NCBI GenBank assembly: GCA_037157565.1
Contig: JAZHRO010000013.1
Coordinates: 34,600,501-34,664,500 of the forward strand
Length of the DNA stretch: 64,000 nt
DNA from: Thalassia testudinum
Taxonomy: Eukaryota; Streptophyta; Magnoliopsida; Alismatales; Hydrocharitaceae
Direction of reading: 5' to 3'
The translations under genes and the position numbers were made by a program. How positions within the stretch are numbered: position 1 is the stretch's first letter; each line of letters opens with the position of its first letter. Positions 59,590 through 64,000 of this stretch are shown piece by piece. Below the pieces are notes generated by a model. That model saw only the letters and a list, made by a program, of their open reading frames with translations. It did not search any database and had not been told where the DNA came from.

Positions 59590-60450
59590 TTTGATGTAAA
59601 AAGTGATATTAGGTGTTATTTTCGTATTTGGCATAGTGTTGAGAATGTGAGTTCACTTGATAATTAATACTTAATATAAAGAAATAAAATAGCGTAAGGT
59701 TTGTTATGTAATGGTTTCCATTACATTTAAAAAAATCATCATATCACTTTAACCTAAAATATCCAGGTGATAAATAACTTTGTACCGATGATAAATTACT
59801 TTACATTAGTGATAAATTATTTTAAAGTATCTTTGTACTGGTGTAATCTTATTTTGTACCCGTGATAAATTATTCAAATGGTAGTTTCACTTATTAAAAG
59901 TGATTTTGCACCCGTGTAAAGTGATTTTGACTTATAAGTTTAGGATTTAGGATTTCGGATTTATGTTTATAGAAAGTGATTTGACGTATCAGAAGTGATT
60001 TTTCACTTAAAATGTGATTTTTCACCTTATAGTTTAGAATTTAGGGATTTAAGCTAAACCTTAAGTACTAAAGATTAGATCCTAAACCCTAAGGTGAAAT
60101 ATCACATTTCAAATGTAAAATTCACTTGTTATACGTGAAGAAACTCTTGAGATTTAATTTTGTACCGGTGCAATCTTACTTTGCACTCGTACAAAATTAT
60201 TTTGATGGTGTAAAGTGATCTTGCACAGGTACAAAATAAGATTGCATCTGTGTAAAGTGATTCCAAAAGTGATTTGAATGGATTACACTCGTAACAAAGT
60301 GATTTGTTGATTTTAACGGTTGTCGATCCTAACATGTGTAGCACCTTTTTTTTTACATAAAAGAAAGAGACGTGAGTTGAAACCACGTTTACATTACTGC
60401 ACGTCGATTTTTACGTCTACATTTACATTATTTCAACCTACGCTCTTGAT
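59590..60450 (+). repeat. dispersed repeat family R, copy 3
   Basis: It is collinear with the LDH-intron copy at 5000-5955 and in the same orientation, with units such as 'ggtgataaataactttgtacc' and 'gtgtaaagtgattttg'. It is less AT-degraded than copies 1 and 2, so it is closest to the ancestral form here. It has no coding capacity. Confidence 0.6.
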
Positions 60451-60715
60451 TGTATTTCGTGGAACCAAACCTACCTATGTCATTCGTAGCTGGAAAAAAT
60501 ACTGAACCACATATGAAATACTGGAATTTATTTTTTTAGAAATTTTATGTGAAGCAAATGATCTGAGCCTCCAAATTGCAATCCAGCTAGTTTATTTTGC
60601 TTTCACCTCTTGACTGCTGTCTATAAACGGCAGCAGTTGAAGACTGCATATCAATTTCGCGAGGAAAGATAAAACAAAAAAGAGATTTAAAAGATCTGCA
60701 GATGCATCGTCATAT

Positions 60716-60912
60716 TTTTTTTTTATTATTTTTTTTAATGACGAGGAATTATCTCACGAGGTAAATCTCAAAAAATCTTAAGTTCCTTGACTACACAACC
60801 TACGGATAAGTTCAATATTGGAAAGAATCGAACTGATGATCTCATTTTTCCGATAATGGTATAGGTGCCTTTGTCAGCCAACTGAGGACTTCAAGCCACC
60901 CGGTGGGCGCTT
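60716..60912 (-). mobile_element. tRNA-derived SINE with 13-bp target duplication
   Basis: Read on -, the element starts near 60912. It carries an A-box-like TCAGTTGGCTGACAAAGG and a B-box-like CAGTTCGATTCT about 50 bases later, the internal RNA polymerase III promoter. It ends in an A-rich tail (T-rich on +, 60716-60739). TGCATCGTCATAT (60703-60715) and TGCATCGCCATAT (60913-60925) flank it, a target duplication with one mismatch. Length, tail and duplication fit a plant SINE mobilised by LINE machinery. The family is not identified. Confidence 0.82.
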
Positions 60913-60925
60913 TGCATCGCCATAT

Positions 60926-62641
60926 TTGGAAGTGACAGATTGGAGGGAAAGAATCTCAATCGAAGATGTCATTTATTATTGTTATTTTAAGTGATTGCAT
61001 CTTAGTTATCCCTATGATTTAAGAGCAATTTTTTGCTCAGGTCGTTTTCGACGTTTATTTATATGAAACTTCCAAAGGTGGACCCTCTTCTCTGTTTTTT
61101 TTTTTTTTGTTTTTAAGATAAAGGGAGCATAAATTATGGGTCTTCATGATTTAATGGCCCAAATCACGTCGAGGCGGCCATTAAGGCTGTTACAATGCAG
61201 TAGTCGCATGTTTTTCTCGTATAGTAATTGGCTTCTCCCGTGATTTTGTTACCACTCATTTTAAGGGGTTTTGCACTTAAATTTGGGTGTCTCACTTTCT
61301 AGAAGCTTCACCACGTTTATATAAGCAGCAGACTTTGTCCATGGTGGATAATGGAAGTCATTCTTTGAAGGTAATTTCTTGTTCATTCTCCATTATTTCT
61401 TTTCCCGAACAAAAGCAGGGACATGGCTCTGAAATTGGGTATGAATCTTAACGTCCACTTGGGGGTTATTTCATGGTTTTCATCTTGAGATATCTTAGTA
61501 AAAAGTTGGTGCTACTGCTCCCTTCCAGCAAGTGGGCTACTCTGCAAATTAAGGATTTTCTATTTTTCTTGTCATTTTGAGGACTACCTCTACCCAAATT
61601 TCAAGATTTTCCCAAGCAACTTGATTATCCGATAGCCCATTGGTGCTGATGCGACCAACCAATTAAAAGAATAGCAAACTGTTTGCAAATGCTTTTAACT
61701 TTTTAGTGTCAACTTTTCGGACTTCTCTTCCTTTTTAATTTGTGCCGTGATTGGTAGTTACTTCCGAAAACTTTCAGAGGTCGATGCAGCTAAAACTATG
61801 CACTTTCTGCTGTAGCACAATTTTGGGTTTCTACAACTTTGTTCCTTTGTTAAAAATGGCTGACATTTTTAAAGCAAGCTTCTTTTTATCATACCTAACT
61901 GATGATCCTACGGCCTCGTGTGATGTATAGATTGATATTTTCATGCTCCTTGACCTTGTAAGGCAAATGTTTTCATTTTGTAAAGTATTTTCCTTCTTAT
62001 AGAAGTTTTCATTCAATTGCAGCGAACCCTCCAACCTGCAGATAAGTGGGATTTATTCTCCCTATAGCACCATTGTCTACGGAATCAACAAGCCAAGTTC
62101 TTGAAAACAGTGAATCCTTTGAACCATGCACGTCTAACATCTCTTAGGTGCATGCGTTTCATTGTATGTGTTTTCGAGTGTATGCTGAAATGAAAACATA
62201 TTCATAATTTTTTCCGGTTCATTTTTTCACAAAATTTCAATATGTGAATAAATTCCTTTCAATGGAAACCATACCTTTATGTGAAGTTGAAAGCATCTCA
62301 CATTAGAGAAGGGATGAGGACACAATTCTGGAAGCATTTAAATTAGTAACAGGTGAATGAAACATTGAAATAGAAACCAACAGTGGGAGGTTCTCAACTT
62401 TATCCACTTAACTGGTTAGTCCAGGAGGAAGGGAAATAAGACCTAACATGGCAGCTCATAGAACCAAACCGGGCCTTAAAGTTCCTGAGCATTTTGGGCC
62501 TGGTGCTTCCCATCGAATAATAAAATGTGGCATCCCTTTTTCTTAGTCCACGGCATGTCCAAGCATATACATTAATAAATGTGCGTGCGTATGCTCGTGT
62601 GTTTGTATCTGCCCATGCCTACTTACCTCTCTATCTATCTA
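60926..62641. other. AT-rich intergenic DNA, no gene supported
   Basis: The stretch includes a T run at 61099-61109, a TATA-like TTTATATAAG at 61317-61326 and a short open stretch after it, but no frame with domain content. A short (CTAT)n tract precedes the possible MITE at 62629-62642. Nothing else is recognised. Confidence 0.5.
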
Positions 62642-63270
62642 TAGTTGCACGAGTTGGATTTAACCCACAAAACCCAATCACATATTAGGTCGAGTTGGAT
62701 CTGACTTAAGAATTTCAGTGGATTAGGTAGGCTATACTTCGGCCAACCCAATTAAAATGTAGGTTGGATTGGGTTCGAAGAGCAATTCAATGCAACCCAA
62801 CCTGCAAATTTTAATTTTTTTTTAATATTCATTTTTCTTAAATACAAAAATCAAATATTTTACTCTTCTTTGGACTTAAATAACATTGCATTAATCATTA
62901 TACCTATTACCTTTAAAAGTTAAAAGTCCATTAACATTTACTATTTCCTCTGCTATTTCTCCCACCAATAGCCTATTACAATAGTCCTTTTGTCATATGC
63001 TTTGGCTTCTTTCTTAATTTTCTATTTAAAATTCTAAATTTTTATTTTGTTTGTATTGTATTACTCGAACGATTGTGTAAAGAAGCCCAATAGTTGAACA
63101 AACAACAAATTAATCTAACCTACTCCAATCTGATCCAATTTTTTGAGTTAAGTCAAGTTAGGTTAGATCCTAAGATTGATTGGATTAGATTGAGTTCGAG
63201 GAACTGCGAACCGTAGACATTGGGTCAAGCTGTAAGTTAGGTTCCAATTGACTCAGACTCATGTGTAGCC
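62642..63270. mobile_element. possible MITE-like repeat
   Basis: The ends GTTGCACGAGTTGGATT and, inverted, GCTACACATGAGTCTGA are weakly similar. Sub-terminal parts repeat 'gggttgg'/'ccaaccc'-type words in both orientations around an AT-rich centre. The target duplication is unclear because both flanks are simple repeats. Class is uncertain (perhaps hAT- or MULE-related). Confidence 0.35.
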
Positions 63271-63296
63271 ATATATATATATATATGTGTGTGTGT
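63271..63296. repeat. microsatellite (AT)8(GT)5
   Basis: Eight AT units at 63271-63286 are followed directly by five GT units. It may be polymorphic. Confidence 0.9.
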
Positions 63297-64000
63297 ATAT
63301 TTGAAGTAAAATTATCCAAGTTTTAGGTAGCCAGGTGGGGTTTGATCGCAAACTTGCTCCATATACGTTCTATTATTGGGATCCACAGAGAATCCCTTCC
63401 CTCGATGAGCAGGATGATATAATATATAATATATATAGATCATGCATGTTCTTATTGTTAGCATATGGACCAACAGCAATCTGATTGCAGATGCCTACAG
63501 CATGTGACATGGCTTCTCACGTAAGAAAGCAAAGGCTTAATTAAGCATGGCACGTATTGATGAGTCCTTGTGATTGTGTGGCACTTGATGTGTTTGATGA
63601 GTGCGCAGCACATGCAGTGGAAATTTGAATGCAGTACCCGAACATGTCATAAAGTTGCTATCTTACTTGTAACCATGCAGACAATTTATCTTAAGGTTAA
63701 GGTGCATAGAATTCCTTGTCAGAGTAAATATATACGTTGGTTTTATTTCCAGTAGGAATTGTCCTTTTATTGGTTGTGGTTTCTGTAAAAATTGCGGTGC
63801 ATCTGAAGCCAATGTTTTACGTAGTCCATTAAGGTGGAAGCAAACGTTATTAATTTAATCTGCCTGAACCCACACCTGTTGGTGTAGAATCGATATTTAC
63901 TTCCTTTTTTGTAGCTTCTGCGTTTCAAAAATTTTAATGGTTAGAAACGTCAATGAAAAAGGTCGAGTTGTTTTTTGTAGGGTATATAGTCCAGAAATGG
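63297..64000. other. intergenic DNA, no gene supported
   Basis: The stretch is AT-rich with short frames only. A TATA-rich run lies at 63418-63438. I see no conserved coding or RNA feature before the window ends. Confidence 0.45.

Noticed and set aside
61317..61371. TATA-like box, ATG and possible donor site suggesting a first exon (61341-61370 then GTAATT)
   Set aside because: The ATG is only about 15 bases after the TATA-like string, upstream of any expected transcription start, and the ten-codon peptide has no support.

Overview
The window is nuclear DNA of a flowering plant. The only host gene I can support is a two-exon L-lactate dehydrogenase at 2923-7757 on the + strand. Its very GC-rich coding exons, set in AT-rich flanks and intron, suggest a monocot, but the species cannot be named from the sequence alone.

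Layout. Positions 1-2420 are AT-rich intergenic DNA. They hold an 877-bp Tourist/PIF-Harbinger-like MITE (1006-1882, TSD TTA) that landed inside an older degenerate repeat. The LDH gene follows, with hypoxia-type promoter motifs upstream and another copy of the same repeat in its 3.8-kb intron. After about 1.25 kb of downstream flank, a retrotransposon nest runs from 9013 to 59411. Beyond it are a third copy of the dispersed repeat (59590-60450), a tRNA-derived SINE with a 13-bp target duplication (60716-60912), a possible MITE (62642-63270), and AT-rich DNA in which I see no gene.

The nest reads as one outer chromovirus (Ty3/gypsy, Tekay/Del-like, coded on -), called E, split open by later insertions. 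E keeps its 3' LTR at the left (9013-14549), its integrase end and chromodomain (14550-15267), then, after the nested block, the rest of its pol, gag and PBS (50371-54554) and its 5' LTR (54558-59411). Only about 130 bp of integrase seem to be missing between the halves. Nested in E are a reverse-oriented Athila-like solo LTR (about 11313-14200), a second chromovirus A (15268-28542), and a solo LTR of the A family (56084-58799). A holds a copia solo LTR (15722-17433, TSD TACAG), a 5'-truncated Athila-like element B (20706-27178) and a 3'-truncated Athila-like element D (28543-50370). The gag of D holds a deletion-derived copia element C (32355-37299, TSD GGTGG) and a nearly intact Athila-like element F (37700-49279, TSD CCAAC). 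Nesting is four levels deep.

The most interesting signal is a short palindrome, AGACGTCT (core GACGTC, a bZIP C-box type site). About ten copies sit just upstream of the TATA box in each copia LTR. The same palindrome, often as inverted pairs able to fold into hairpins, recurs in LTRs of the unrelated chromoviruses E and A, and once in an Athila-like LTR. The copia copies also carry seven polypurine-tract-like motifs before the 3' LTR. Both traits resemble the Sirevirus lineage, but sharing of one palindrome across gypsy and copia superfamilies is unexpected. The LTRs of F carry a different set of four palindromes or hairpins in a CpG-dense segment.
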